Shown here one piece after another: positions 24,935-33,675 of a stretch of 40,963 nucleotides of DNA. Both the position numbers and the translations under genes were made by a program. Source of the DNA: CAMPJM01 sp964440915 (GTDB lineage Bacteria > Bacteroidota > Bacteroidia > Cytophagales > Cyclobacteriaceae); NCBI GenBank assembly GCA_964440915.1, contig CAYTTV010000031.1, positions 1-40,963 of the forward strand, read 5' to 3'. A model generated the notes under the pieces. It saw only the letters and a list, made by a program, of their open reading frames with translations, had not been told where the DNA came from and ran no database searches. Position 1 is the stretch's first letter, and each line of letters opens with the position of its first letter.

Positions 24935-26893
24935 TTAAAGCTGCTTACCTTGTATCCTCACAGCATTAAGTATCGCTACCAATGCCACCCCTACGTCGGC
25001 AATTACAGCCTCCCATAGCGTAGCGACACCACCTGCTCCTAATACCAGAACGACCAATTTTACGCTCATGGCCAGTATGATATTCTGCCAGACAATGTTC
25101 CGTGTTATTCTTCCTGCCTTAATCGCTGCAGGAATTTTTGATGGCTGATCATTTTGAATTACAATATCGGCAGTTTCTATGGCCGCATCACTCCCCAACC
25201 CACCCATGGCTATTCCTGCATCTGAAAGCGCTATAACGGGAGCATCATTAATGCCATCGCCAGCAAAAGCCAGCTTAATGCCTCTATCCTTCAACTCTTG
25301 TACTTTTGCCATTTTATCTTCCGGCATCAAATCCCCATAAGCTTCGTCTATGCCTAATTGCTTAGCCACTTTTTTCACTACCGAAACCTTATCACCAGAG
25401 AGCATCACCGTTCTAATCCCCATACTGTGCAAGGTATTCACCGTATATTTTGCATCTTCCTTCACTTCATCGGCCACTACCATATGCCCTGCATACTGCT
25501 TGTCAATGCATACAACCACCAGTGTATCCACAATTTGCTCTATCGCTTGGGGATATGCTATATTCAATCGCTTTAACAGCTTGATATTGCCCACAAGTAC
25601 TTCCTTACCTTCAACTATGCCTTTTAGCCCGTGCCCTGCAATTTCTTCGATATCAGTTGCTTCAAGAAGTTTGCGTATGTTGCCTGCATACCCTACTACA
25701 GCTTGAGCTATTGGATGTGTGGAATACTGCTCAAGTGCTGCTGCCATGCCAACCAGTACATCCTTTTCCACATGATGTGTTACGACTTCCTGAACCTCAA
25801 AGACTCCTTTGGTGAGCGTCCCGGTCTTATCCATCACCACAGTGGATATTTTGGTCATTACATCGAGGTAATTTCCACCTTTAAATAAAATACCATTTTT
25901 AGAAGCTAATCCGATGCCTCCAAAATAACCTAGCGGAATAGAAATAACCAAGGCGCAAGGGCAGCTGATCACTAAAAAGACCAAAGCCCTATAGAACCAC
26001 TCTTGGAATACATAGTCAGATAAAAAGAAAAAGGGCACCAAACATACGGCTACCGCCAAAAAGAAGACGATAGGGGTGTATAATTTAGCAAAACGAGCAA
26101 TAAACAATTGCGTCTGCGACTTTCGAGCGGTCGCCTCTTGCACCATTTCTAAGATTTGGCTCAACTTGCTGTCCTTGAACAGGGCTGTAACTTCCAGCGA
26201 GACCAATGTATTTACACTGATCATACCTGCCAATATCTTCTCCCCTTGGTATCTCGACTCTGGAACGCTTTCTCCCGTAAGGGCTGCTGTATTGAAAGTA
26301 GCTTTTTCAGAGACCAAGACACCGTCTAAACCCACTCTTTCGCCTGGCTTAACTTGAATTGTTTCGCCAATAGCAACCTCCTTAGGTGCCAAATTGATGG
26401 CTTTTCCATCCCGGATAACCATTACGGTATCGGGTCGGAGGTCAAGCAAAGCCTTTATATTACCTTTGGCTTTATCCACTGCCGAATGCTGAAACCATTC
26501 TCCAATCTGGTAAAACACCATGACAGCCACCCCTTCTTCATATTCGCCAATCAGAAATGCTCCTATAGTGGCTACGCTCATTAGCACGAACTCATTAAAA
26601 ATATCGCCATGCTTTGACTTTTTCCATGCAATCACCAATACCGATCTTCCGGCCAACAAATAAGCAGCAAGATTTACACCTAGCGCTAGTGCCTGGGGCA
26701 GGACAATTCCTAAGCCATATTTCAGTACTAACAGCACGATCAAAATAGTCAAGGCCAGCAGCAAGTCCCAATAGGTTAACAATATACTTTTTCCATGATC
26801 ATGATGATGGTCCTGAGTGCCCTTAGCAACATTCTTATTTTCAACCATGTTCTTTTCTGTCATTTTATTCAAACTCTCCTTCATCCTTTTCAC
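24935..26893 (-). CDS. P1B-type ATPase, Zn/Cd/Pb exporter class
   Basis: 652 residues. The N-terminal cytosolic tail has no heavy-metal-associated domain but a His-rich stretch DHHHDH (28-33). Catalytic marks are TGES (206-209), the metal-site CPC (311-313), the phosphorylated D355 in DKTGTLT, HP (393-394) and GDGIND (545-550). K612 and D633 in the last two membrane helices have the same 21-residue spacing as K693/D714 of E. coli ZntA, which points to the Zn/Cd/Pb class rather than copper. It exports metal ions across the inner membrane with ATP. It lies 44 bp behind a DUF3703 gene on the same strand. An alternative start is M11. Confidence 0.93.
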   Translation of the reverse strand: MKRMKESLNKMTEKNMVENKNVAKGTQDHHHDHGKSILLTYWDLLLALTILIVLLVLKYGLGIVLPQALALGVNLAAYLLAGRSVLVIAWKKSKHGDIFNEFVLMSVATIGAFLIGEYEEGVAVMVFYQIGEWFQHSAVDKAKGNIKALLDLRPDTVMVIRDGKAINLAPKEVAIGETIQVKPGERVGLDGVLVSEKATFNTAALTGESVPESRYQGEKILAGMISVNTLVSLEVTALFKDSKLSQILEMVQEATARKSQTQLFIARFAKLYTPIVFFLAVAVCLVPFFFLSDYVFQEWFYRALVFLVISCPCALVISIPLGYFGGIGLASKNGILFKGGNYLDVMTKISTVVMDKTGTLTKGVFEVQEVVTHHVEKDVLVGMAAALEQYSTHPIAQAVVGYAGNIRKLLEATDIEEIAGHGLKGIVEGKEVLVGNIKLLKRLNIAYPQAIEQIVDTLVVVCIDKQYAGHMVVADEVKEDAKYTVNTLHSMGIRTVMLSGDKVSVVKKVAKQLGIDEAYGDLMPEDKMAKVQELKDRGIKLAFAGDGINDAPVIALSDAGIAMGGLGSDAAIETADIVIQNDQPSKIPAAIKAGRITRNIVWQNIILAMSVKLVVLVLGAGGVATLWEAVIADVGVALVAILNAVRIQGKQL

Positions 26894-26937
26894 TCTTTTT
26901 TACCTACTTTAAATATCTGAGAGCCTGGTGTTTTTGA

Positions 26938-27303
26938 TTATTTATATTTATCTAAAATCTCCTTGAGATCCTTTGGAATTTCCATGGGCTTCAAAGCCGA
27001 TACATTTGCACCACCTGTATTTCCTTTCGGGATTACGCCTACAAAAGACTTTATCCCACCCACTAGCAATCTTGGTATCTGGCCAAATATTTCAGATACA
27101 CTTTTTATCCTTATACCAAATTTCAGCATTAGCCAATGCACTTCGGTGTGCTCGTAAGGAAAGGCTTGTCCTATGACATGCGCCCGCTCCAATTGTGCCC
27201 AAGCCTGGGAAAGATGTCCTTGCTTGACAAGCTCTTGATGTAACATTAATGTCTTTTCGTAATGGGCCATTAAACCCTTAGGCATTTGCAGGTACAGCTT
27301 CAT
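26938..27303 (-). CDS. DUF3703 family protein
   Basis: 121 residues, soluble and helical. The N-terminal half (about 12-70) matches DUF3703: helix pairs with HYEKTLMLHQELV, AWAQLERAHVIGQA and HTEVHWLML. Family function is unknown, but such genes commonly sit beside heavy-metal resistance determinants, as here directly upstream of the P1B ATPase. The two probably form a metal-responsive operon, although no metal-sensing regulator is encoded next to them. A -7 promoter box lies 24 bp upstream of the start. Confidence 0.85.
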   Translation of the reverse strand: MKLYLQMPKGLMAHYEKTLMLHQELVKQGHLSQAWAQLERAHVIGQAFPYEHTEVHWLMLKFGIRIKSVSEIFGQIPRLLVGGIKSFVGVIPKGNTGGANVSALKPMEIPKDLKEILDKYK

Positions 27304-27327
27304 TTCTTAGGTAAATTTTGTTTTTTA

Positions 27328-27335
27328 CAAAAATA
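27328..27335 (-). promoter_or_regulatory. -7 promoter box of the DUF3703-P1B ATPase operon
   Basis: On the minus strand TATTTTTG is an exact TANNTTTG match 24 bp before the DUF3703 start. A CTG instead of TTG lies 17 bp upstream, so the -33 element is weak. Confidence 0.45.
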
Positions 27336-27391
27336 CCCACTAAATGCATGCACAGGAATTGCATTCTTGACGGCATGCTTCAAAGCTGGTT

Positions 27392-28462
27392 TTATGCACG
27401 ATTGCTGTCCAAAAAATAGTTGCTGCAGTAATGCAAAGAGAGCACTGTTAAAGAAAGATATCCTCCTGGGAACACCACCAACCACCATGCTGAGAAGTTA
27501 TGTCGAACACCAGAAATTATCCTTCCCCAGCTAACTTCGTCGGGCGGTAGGCCAATCCCTAAAAATGACAAAGTAGCTTCAAGCCCCAAAAGATTGGCCA
27601 ATCCAAAAACAAATGCTACAATAACTACAGGTAAAATATTGGGGAAAACATGGTGCTGAATAATGCTATGGTCCTTTAATCCCAGTGCTCTTGCCGCTTC
27701 AATATAAGGCAACGTCTTAACTCGAATAACTTCACCCCTTGACAACCTTGCCATGCCTGTCCATGAGGTAAGGCCTAAAATCAGCACAAGAATACCTACA
27801 GAAGGCTGCAAAAAAGCCGCAAGGCATAATACAAGCACTAGCCTAGGAATAGAAGAAAACAGCTCTATTAACTTAAGCACCATTTCATCGATTGGCATAG
27901 CGAAAGCTTTTCCTATTTTAGACTTCCCTAAAAGCATATGCAATGTCGCAAGGACAGCGATTATAATGGATATGCGCAGCACGAGAGTTCCAAATCCTTC
28001 TAAAAAACTCGAATCAAAGGCCCGATTCAAAGAATATTGGCCCACGTAAAAGCTATAATACAAGCCAGCTAATAGCACTATCGCACAAATCAGCAAAGAA
28101 ACCCATTGGACTTTTTTACGATCATTGCCAAAATATCCAGCAGACAAGCCCAATAAAAGCCCGATAAGAGCAGCTATTGCTATAGCAGGGATACAGACAA
28201 TGAGAGAAGTCCTACACCCATAGATGATTCCTGCCAAAACATCTCTCCCCAGATGATCAGTCCCGAAGAAGTTTGCATACAACTGCCACGAAGGTGCCCT
28301 AAAGGGTTTTGTCATATCGATGCCTTGCGCAGTAAATGGCAGTATACCCTCTTCTCCAGAAAAGAAATGCGGAAACAATCCCAACAGGAAAAACCCTGAC
28401 AGGTGCGCCAAGGCTAATATCAGCAAAAGATTGTTTGTCTTATAGGATCGAGAGCGTTTCAT
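27392..28462 (-). CDS. ABC transporter permease, oligopeptide type (OppC/DppC-like)
   Basis: 356 residues. After TM1 comes the signature NFFGTDHLGRDVLAGIIYGCRTSLIV (about 64-90) of OppC/DppC proteins, then further membrane helices. The EAA loop EAARALGLKDHSIIQHHVFPN contacts the ATPase. About 40 residues in the middle (YYSFYVGQYSLNRAFD) are an extra loop relative to E. coli DppC. Its start overlaps the stop of the upstream permease gene by four bases. Together with the binding lipoprotein it forms the membrane part of an importer for peptides or similar solutes. The C-terminal end is atypical but of normal length. Confidence 0.9.
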   Translation of the reverse strand: MKRSRSYKTNNLLLILALAHLSGFFLLGLFPHFFSGEEGILPFTAQGIDMTKPFRAPSWQLYANFFGTDHLGRDVLAGIIYGCRTSLIVCIPAIAIAALIGLLLGLSAGYFGNDRKKVQWVSLLICAIVLLAGLYYSFYVGQYSLNRAFDSSFLEGFGTLVLRISIIIAVLATLHMLLGKSKIGKAFAMPIDEMVLKLIELFSSIPRLVLVLCLAAFLQPSVGILVLILGLTSWTGMARLSRGEVIRVKTLPYIEAARALGLKDHSIIQHHVFPNILPVVIVAFVFGLANLLGLEATLSFLGIGLPPDEVSWGRIISGVRHNFSAWWLVVFPGGYLSLTVLSLHYCSNYFLDSNRA

Positions 28463-29856
28463 TTTCCAATCTTGATTCTAGGATCAACAAATGCATATAA
28501 TATATCCGCCAGAATATTCGCTAGAATCTTCACGGCAGCCACTATGATGATGATGCCAAGGATTACAGGATAATCGCGGCCACTGACCGCAGTCACGAGC
28601 AACCTGCCCATGCCTGGCACTGCAAAAATCACCTCCACTACCACAGCACCACTTATGAGAGCTGGAAGGTTATTGGTAAATAACGTTATCAAAGGCACCC
28701 ATGCATTTTTCAAAACATGCTTTCGCAGCACCACAAAATCAGTCAATCCTTTGGCATAGGCAGATTTCACGTGCTCTTTATTCCACTCTTCTTTTATGGC
28801 CCTATCTACCTGTGCGGTGATATAAGGTAAGATAGACAAAGCCATGCACACAATGGGCAAAGCCAAATGATTGAACAGTGCCCCTATTCGAGTAAGTCCC
28901 CCGGCTGTTTGGGCATAATCTTCCAATTGAAATGTGGGCAGTAACCCTTGGAAACCAGCTACAGAGAAAATGATCAAAAATAAAAAAGAAAGCAAGAAGA
29001 GTGGCACTGTATCTAAGATATACAGACCTGCCATAAGGGGCTTTCCTATTTTCTTAAAAGCAGGCAAATTGACCAAAAGTCCTAAAACAAGCGCTGCCGC
29101 CCACCCTATGCACAGCGCCGTGAAGGACATTAAGAGTGTAATGCCCATGGCCTCCCCAATTACAGCCGAAACAGGCCTCTGCCCCTTCAAAGAAGCCCCC
29201 ATATCACCTCTTACCAACCCTGATAGCCAAGCATGGTATTGCGTATCCTTGCCATTCCAATGCACTACGGGAATTAACTTTCGATAGGGCTTTCTATTTG
29301 CCAACATTTGCCCAAAGCGTTCTTGGACTAGCGACCCAGAGGCAATAAGGCTGCCCCCACGCTCTTCAACAATAAGGCTTAAACAATGCAGTTCTTCGTG
29401 AATTTCAGCTTCAGTTACTGCCTGAAAGAGCCGCTCTACAACAGGTTGTAATTGATTTCCTTCATGCAACTTCACCTCGTTCTGAAGGCTATTTAATGCC
29501 TGGTAATAATTGTTTGCGTACTGCCAATCACCGTATTCAAAGCAGAGTTGCTTTAAAAAGTGCCTCCGTTCATCAGGAATAACTATATTTAAAGCATTTG
29601 ACTCTGCCCTCGAAGACAAGGAAAAATAAAACAAGGGTTTATCCTGGCCTGTCCTCTGTAGATATCCTCGGTATATATTTTCTCTTGTTTTATCATCATT
29701 CAACAAACCTGCCCCTCCTTCATACTCTAAAAGGTATGTTCCGGAATTGCCCGGCATGGCTTTGCTTAACAAAAAAACAATAGAAGTAATGATTAATAAG
29801 GAAGGGATGCCAAGGGCTAGTCTTTTAAGTATGTGTAATATCTGTTGATAAGCCAT
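28459..29856 (-). CDS. ABC transporter permease, oligopeptide type (OppB/DppB-like) with large periplasmic insertion
   Basis: 465 residues against about 306-340 for E. coli OppB/DppB. TM1 is at about 13-31. A mostly hydrophilic, helical segment (about 40-205) precedes the usual GDMGASLKGQRPV (217-229), after which the remaining helices follow. The EAA-like loop AYAKGLTDFVVLRKHVLKNA is present. The extra 120-140 residues lie on the periplasmic side and could bind the substrate-binding protein or substrate. It is 12 bp behind the binding-protein gene and overlaps the next permease. Confidence 0.9.
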   Translation of the reverse strand: MAYQQILHILKRLALGIPSLLIITSIVFLLSKAMPGNSGTYLLEYEGGAGLLNDDKTRENIYRGYLQRTGQDKPLFYFSLSSRAESNALNIVIPDERRHFLKQLCFEYGDWQYANNYYQALNSLQNEVKLHEGNQLQPVVERLFQAVTEAEIHEELHCLSLIVEERGGSLIASGSLVQERFGQMLANRKPYRKLIPVVHWNGKDTQYHAWLSGLVRGDMGASLKGQRPVSAVIGEAMGITLLMSFTALCIGWAAALVLGLLVNLPAFKKIGKPLMAGLYILDTVPLFLLSFLFLIIFSVAGFQGLLPTFQLEDYAQTAGGLTRIGALFNHLALPIVCMALSILPYITAQVDRAIKEEWNKEHVKSAYAKGLTDFVVLRKHVLKNAWVPLITLFTNNLPALISGAVVVEVIFAVPGMGRLLVTAVSGRDYPVILGIIIIVAAVKILANILADILYAFVDPRIKIGK

Positions 29857-29868
29857 GTTGTTGAGTAC

Positions 29869-31581
29869 CTAGTCTTCTTTTAACACAAGAGCACTCACAT
29901 CAAAATGGGGATACAGTCCCGACACCTTTAAATTATCAAAACGTTTATGTATGGCCATTTTTTGCTCGTTGAAATATAAAAATAATAAATTCGCCTCATC
30001 GGCAAGGGTTTCCTGTAGGGCTTTTATTTGTGCTGCTTGATCCGGTTTATTGGGTGCTCTGATGATACCTTCAATAAGTCGGTCACTTTCCATGGTGCCA
30101 AACGCCGTATAATTCATGCCATTTATTCTCCCACTCTGGGTATGCAGGATTGGCATGAAGTTAAAAGAAAATGGATTGCCCACAAGGGCCCTGATAAAGA
30201 GATCGAAATCATGGTTTCTTAAATTGTGGCTAAGGATCCCACTTTCTACCGGTCTAAGGGTTACCCCTATATCAATTTTTCCTGCGGAATGCTTAAAAAT
30301 CAATGCGATATTTTCATAATCGAAATTCCCAGCCCTATACTGTACTGTAAAGGCAAGGTGTTCTTTTTTTCCATTGATAGTTTTAACCCACTGTTCTTTT
30401 TCCAATTGCCACCCATCTTCAAATAGCAGTTTTTTTGCTAAATCGGGATCGTAAGTATAGGGTGCTATCTTGCTGTTATAATTGTGGTTGTCTTGCGGGC
30501 TAATAAAACTGGCTGCCCTGCTTGAAGCATTTTGTCCTACGGCCAGCAGGATATTGTCCATATCTATGAGATGAGCCAATGCTTGCCTGGTCTTTTTCCC
30601 ACTAAATTTGGGCAACCTTCCATTCAATCCTATATAGTTTACCGTATACGTAGAAGGAGAGAAGAGCTCGTAGGCTTCCTTGAATAGGCTGTCTTGCTCC
30701 AGTTTTTTGAATTCATGGGATGGAATATCGAGCATAACATCTACTTGCTCGTTTTTTAGCGATAGGACGGCCGCTGCATTGTCAGGAATAATCTGAAAAG
30801 TAATCACTTCTGGGTTGGCCGTAATGAATGGAAGATTGAGGTTCTTTGCCCACCATTCCTGCTTTCTTTTCAATACGATTCTTTGGTCTGTTACCCATTC
30901 TACCAAGGTATAACCTCCGCTCCCCACATAAGCCTCAGTTTCCCTGGATCCTGAAAGACTGTTGAAAAATGCAGCAAACTCCTGCAATACTGGATCTTCC
31001 TCGTCACGCATATTTTTGAGCTCTTGAAGCCCATAACGCTGTAGTATTCCTTGGGGATCATATACATAAGCAGGCAAAATAGGAAAACCGCCTGTCATGA
31101 TATCCATTTCATCGACATAGCCTTCACAATGGAAAGTAAACTTTCTGACTGAGCTACTGTCGATTGTCATATCCTGAATAAACGACAAAGCAATTTGTCT
31201 TCTTTCATTTTGGATATAAGGAATGTTGGCTACCTTAAGCGTAAAAAGCACGTCATAAGCAGTGATGGGGGACCCGTTTGGCCAGGTAGCTTCTGGGCGA
31301 AGCCTATAATGAAAAAAAGAAACAGAATCTTGCACTACAACTTCAGGCAACTTTGCGGCCAAAATAGGCTCTACTGCATTACTGCCTAAGTCAATACTCA
31401 ATAGAGGTTGATACATTAGCCCAATAATAGAAGAGGCCTCCTTGCCGCTAGCAGTAATTGGATTTAAGGTCTCGACATCCTTAATGCTTCGTACAGAAAC
31501 ATGGTTTCCGCGTATCGGCTCTGCCCTTTGACAGCTTACCCATAACACGAGCAAAAAAAACACAAGCACCTTCTCTTTCAT
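29869..31581 (-). CDS. ABC transporter substrate-binding lipoprotein (SBP family 5)
   Basis: 570 residues from the chosen start; an in-frame ATG five codons upstream (31596) gives a poorer signal peptide. The N-terminus MKEKVLVFFLLVLWVSC has a lipobox with cysteine 17. The mature part has the family 5 pattern: DVETLNPITAS at the start, YRLRPEATWPNGSPITAYDV, and late segments LLFEDGWQLEKEQW and RALVGNPFSFNFMPILHTQSG. It binds peptides or related solutes in the periplasm and delivers them to the two permeases encoded downstream. No ATP-binding subunit is encoded in the window, so it must be supplied from elsewhere. Confidence 0.92.
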   Translation of the reverse strand: MKEKVLVFFLLVLWVSCQRAEPIRGNHVSVRSIKDVETLNPITASGKEASSIIGLMYQPLLSIDLGSNAVEPILAAKLPEVVVQDSVSFFHYRLRPEATWPNGSPITAYDVLFTLKVANIPYIQNERRQIALSFIQDMTIDSSSVRKFTFHCEGYVDEMDIMTGGFPILPAYVYDPQGILQRYGLQELKNMRDEEDPVLQEFAAFFNSLSGSRETEAYVGSGGYTLVEWVTDQRIVLKRKQEWWAKNLNLPFITANPEVITFQIIPDNAAAVLSLKNEQVDVMLDIPSHEFKKLEQDSLFKEAYELFSPSTYTVNYIGLNGRLPKFSGKKTRQALAHLIDMDNILLAVGQNASSRAASFISPQDNHNYNSKIAPYTYDPDLAKKLLFEDGWQLEKEQWVKTINGKKEHLAFTVQYRAGNFDYENIALIFKHSAGKIDIGVTLRPVESGILSHNLRNHDFDLFIRALVGNPFSFNFMPILHTQSGRINGMNYTAFGTMESDRLIEGIIRAPNKPDQAAQIKALQETLADEANLLFLYFNEQKMAIHKRFDNLKVSGLYPHFDVSALVLKED

Positions 31582-31758
31582 AGCAAATACTCTCATTCAA
31601 TCTCCATCCATTTTTGCTGGCAATTATAAAATTAAGCTTTTGTTGCTATTTGCCAAAAACACAAAGGAGACTTGGAATATCGAAAGAAATTTGCACCGCC
31701 TTCACAGCAGGAAAAAATGATGAAAATGAGAGAAAAAGCGATATTTCTTTGGGAATTT

Positions 31759-31793
31759 TATCATGGGAGAACTATCTTTACTCTCCCATGATA
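31759..31793. repeat. 12-bp perfect inverted repeat
   Basis: TATCATGGGAGA (31759-31770) and TCTCCCATGATA (31782-31793) are exact complements around an 11-nt loop. It lies 19 bp beyond the stop of the small minus-strand gene. The T-rich tract is on the plus-strand side (TCTTTATTTTT), so as a terminator it would best serve a plus-strand transcript, of which no gene is evident; a small RNA is possible. Confidence 0.6.
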
Positions 31794-31811
31794 TCTTTAT
31801 TTTTCAATCAG

Positions 31812-31949
31812 CTAATCACCATCTTCCCAATCTCCGTCAATTGGTTTCGACTTGAGTACCTGTTGGGTCGTTTGTTGCTGATCCTGTTGCTTAGGGTCTT
31901 GGTCAACTCCAGAAAATTGTAGTACGAGATAAAGTAAAAGAGATAACAT
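31812..31949 (-). CDS. Predicted 45-residue small protein, hydrophobic N-terminus and Gln-rich acidic tail
   Basis: A short frame from ATG at 31949 to TAG at 31812. It encodes MLSLLLYLVLQFSGV, then a very hydrophilic stretch DQDPKQQDQQQTTQQ and an acidic end DGDWEDGD. The sharp division into a membrane-like or signal-like N-terminus and a polar tail is typical of a real small protein and not of chance sequence. In-frame codons upstream (IKIITT) could extend the hydrophobic segment if a non-ATG start is used. I do not recognise a family. It is divergent from the 500-residue helical-repeat gene at 32093. No promoter was found. Confidence 0.5.
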   Translation of the reverse strand: MLSLLLYLVLQFSGVDQDPKQQDQQQTTQQVLKSKPIDGDWEDGD

Positions 31950-32074
31950 AGTAGTAATAATTTTGATGTGATTACTAAAGTTATTTTGAATACATCAGAA
32001 AAGGTAAGCAATTGTACAGGCCTACATCACTATTAGATTATTGCTATTTTTTATTAAATTACGGATCTATCCAT
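31950..32074. other. Divergent intergenic region without recognisable promoter
   Basis: Short AT-rich gap between the 45-residue gene and the helical-repeat gene. No exact TANNTTTG box on either strand. The preceding stretch 31597-31758 also holds no convincing gene. Confidence 0.4.
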
Positions 32075-32086
32075 AAAAGGAGGTGG
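32075..32086 (+). promoter_or_regulatory. Strong Shine-Dalgarno sequence
   Basis: AAAAGGAGGTGG contains AAGGAGGTG, nine bases complementary to the universal 16S rRNA 3' end, with GGAGG nine bases before the ATG at 32093. Other genes in the window lack such a site or have at most a weak AAGGA. In Bacteroidota the anti-Shine-Dalgarno is generally sequestered, so such a site is unusual and decides the start here. Confidence 0.8.
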
Positions 32087-32092
32087 ACTTAA

Positions 32093-33595
32093 ATGAAGGA
32101 TCTTAAGCGGCTTGTAAATATTATCACTTTTTTCAATGAAAAGAAAAACCCTATATATGATTTTTCCAATCTAAGAGCTAATCATAAAGAAGAGTACCTG
32201 CTATTAAATATCCTTGGCAATAAGTATGAGAAGGACGAGGATGCCATCCTAGATATTTATGGCTCACTGGAAGGAACGGAGCGCTACAGGATGCTCAAAC
32301 ATAGAGTTTACAGAAAGCTACACAACCATTTATTTTTTTTACGCAGCAGTGTCCGTGAAGACAAGAAGATGGAAAAAGAGTGCCATGATCTAGTGTATCG
32401 AGGAAGGGCTCTTTTACATGTGACAGAGTTTGATTGGGCGGAGGATTTTTTCAAAAAAGCGCTCTCAATTGGCACTAAGTATGAGTTCACCGATATAATT
32501 ATAGAGTGCTATCAGAACCTCAATTATATCTATGTTCAGCAGACAAAGCACAAGCATTTCCATAGCACGCTTAAAAAAATGGAGAAACTACGGGCGCTAA
32601 AAGGTTTAGAAGAAGAGGCCTATGTATTATATTATACTGCTAGATTGGAAATGATCAGGGCTGTGGCTTCAAGGAAGGCCTATTTGCCAAAATTGCCAGA
32701 GGTCATTCATCGACTGATGTTCTTATGGCAAGAGACCAATTCTTTTAACATCTTCCAGCACTATTACTATCTGAACACATGGTATTTAAAGCTTATTGGG
32801 GACTTTGATGCCAGCATTGCAATTCTTAGAGACTGCGAGAAGCTTTTAGAGGAAGGGAAGATCAATGCCCTGCGCTTTGACCACCGAGCCAACAAGTACT
32901 CGCATATATCAGCCCTCCTGAGAGCGCGCAGATATGAGGAAGGCTTAGGACTTGCAGAAAAGTATAAAATAGCATTCCATCCCTACTCCCGCAACTGGTT
33001 TGCCTATATGCAACACTACTTTCTCTTGGCTGTGCATGCAGGAAACTGGGAGCTAGCACATGAAATAATGAAAGAAGTGGACAGCAACCCATATTATAAG
33101 CGACTAAAAACTAAAGCCAAAGAAAACTGGACGCTCTATAAAGCTTATTTGCTTTTCTTATACCCCAATGTAGACTATATGCATACCTTCGACTTTTGGA
33201 ACTTTCTCCAGCAGGTCCCCGAGCATAGCAAGGACAAGTTGGGCTATAATGTTTCTATCATCATCCTCCAGTTCCTTCATGGGCTCAGACATGAACACTA
33301 CGACCAACTTTTAGCGAAAGAGGATTCGTTACGAAAATACCTGAATTCCTATCTTAAGGATGCCAACACTGAAAGGAGCCGCTTATTTTTCCGTTTGCTC
33401 ATAGTTTGTATAAGAGCTGGTTTTGATCCCAAAAACACCGAGAAGAAAGGAGCGAACTGGTATGAGAAATTAAAAAATGCCACTATTCCTGGGGATGCTT
33501 ATGCACAAATCGAGATCGTTCCTTATGAGAAATTATGGCAGCTAGTGTTAGCGCTTCTGAAAGATCCTAAAAGCTTTCCACAACTTACTCCATGA
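32093..33595 (+). CDS. Large helical-repeat (TPR-like) protein of unknown function
   Basis: 500 residues, no signal peptide and no membrane segment. It is almost entirely alpha-helical and rich in aromatic and basic residues. Helix-pair units of TPR character are visible, for example DWAEDFFKKALSIGTKY, FDASIAILRDCEKLLEEGK, RYEEGLGLAEKYK and NWELAHEIMKEV. The N-terminal about 100 residues form a basic helical region (MKDLKRLVNIITFF, YRKLHNHLFFLRSS). It is probably a cytosolic scaffold; no catalytic motif is seen. The start is fixed by a strong Shine-Dalgarno sequence. It is monocistronic, with a divergent small gene upstream. I do not recognise a named family. Confidence 0.85.
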   Translation: MKDLKRLVNIITFFNEKKNPIYDFSNLRANHKEEYLLLNILGNKYEKDEDAILDIYGSLEGTERYRMLKHRVYRKLHNHLFFLRSSVREDKKMEKECHDLVYRGRALLHVTEFDWAEDFFKKALSIGTKYEFTDIIIECYQNLNYIYVQQTKHKHFHSTLKKMEKLRALKGLEEEAYVLYYTARLEMIRAVASRKAYLPKLPEVIHRLMFLWQETNSFNIFQHYYYLNTWYLKLIGDFDASIAILRDCEKLLEEGKINALRFDHRANKYSHISALLRARRYEEGLGLAEKYKIAFHPYSRNWFAYMQHYFLLAVHAGNWELAHEIMKEVDSNPYYKRLKTKAKENWTLYKAYLLFLYPNVDYMHTFDFWNFLQQVPEHSKDKLGYNVSIIILQFLHGLRHEHYDQLLAKEDSLRKYLNSYLKDANTERSRLFFRLLIVCIRAGFDPKNTEKKGANWYEKLKNATIPGDAYAQIEIVPYEKLWQLVLALLKDPKSFPQLTP

Positions 33596-33675
33596 CGAAA
33601 GCTAACGTTACCATTGTTTCATAAGCTATTGAAGGAAATAACGTTCAATGTTCCCCTATTCTACAGGCAAATCCT

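Noticed and set aside
31614..31922. 102-codon plus-strand frame in the SBP/helical-repeat gap
   Set aside because: No recognisable features; it runs through the 12-bp hairpin and antisense to the more plausible 45-residue gene.
31808..32011. 67-codon minus-strand frame overlapping the small gene
   Set aside because: Its composition is random-looking, while the overlapping frame at 31812-31949 gives a hydrophobic start and a coherent polar tail.
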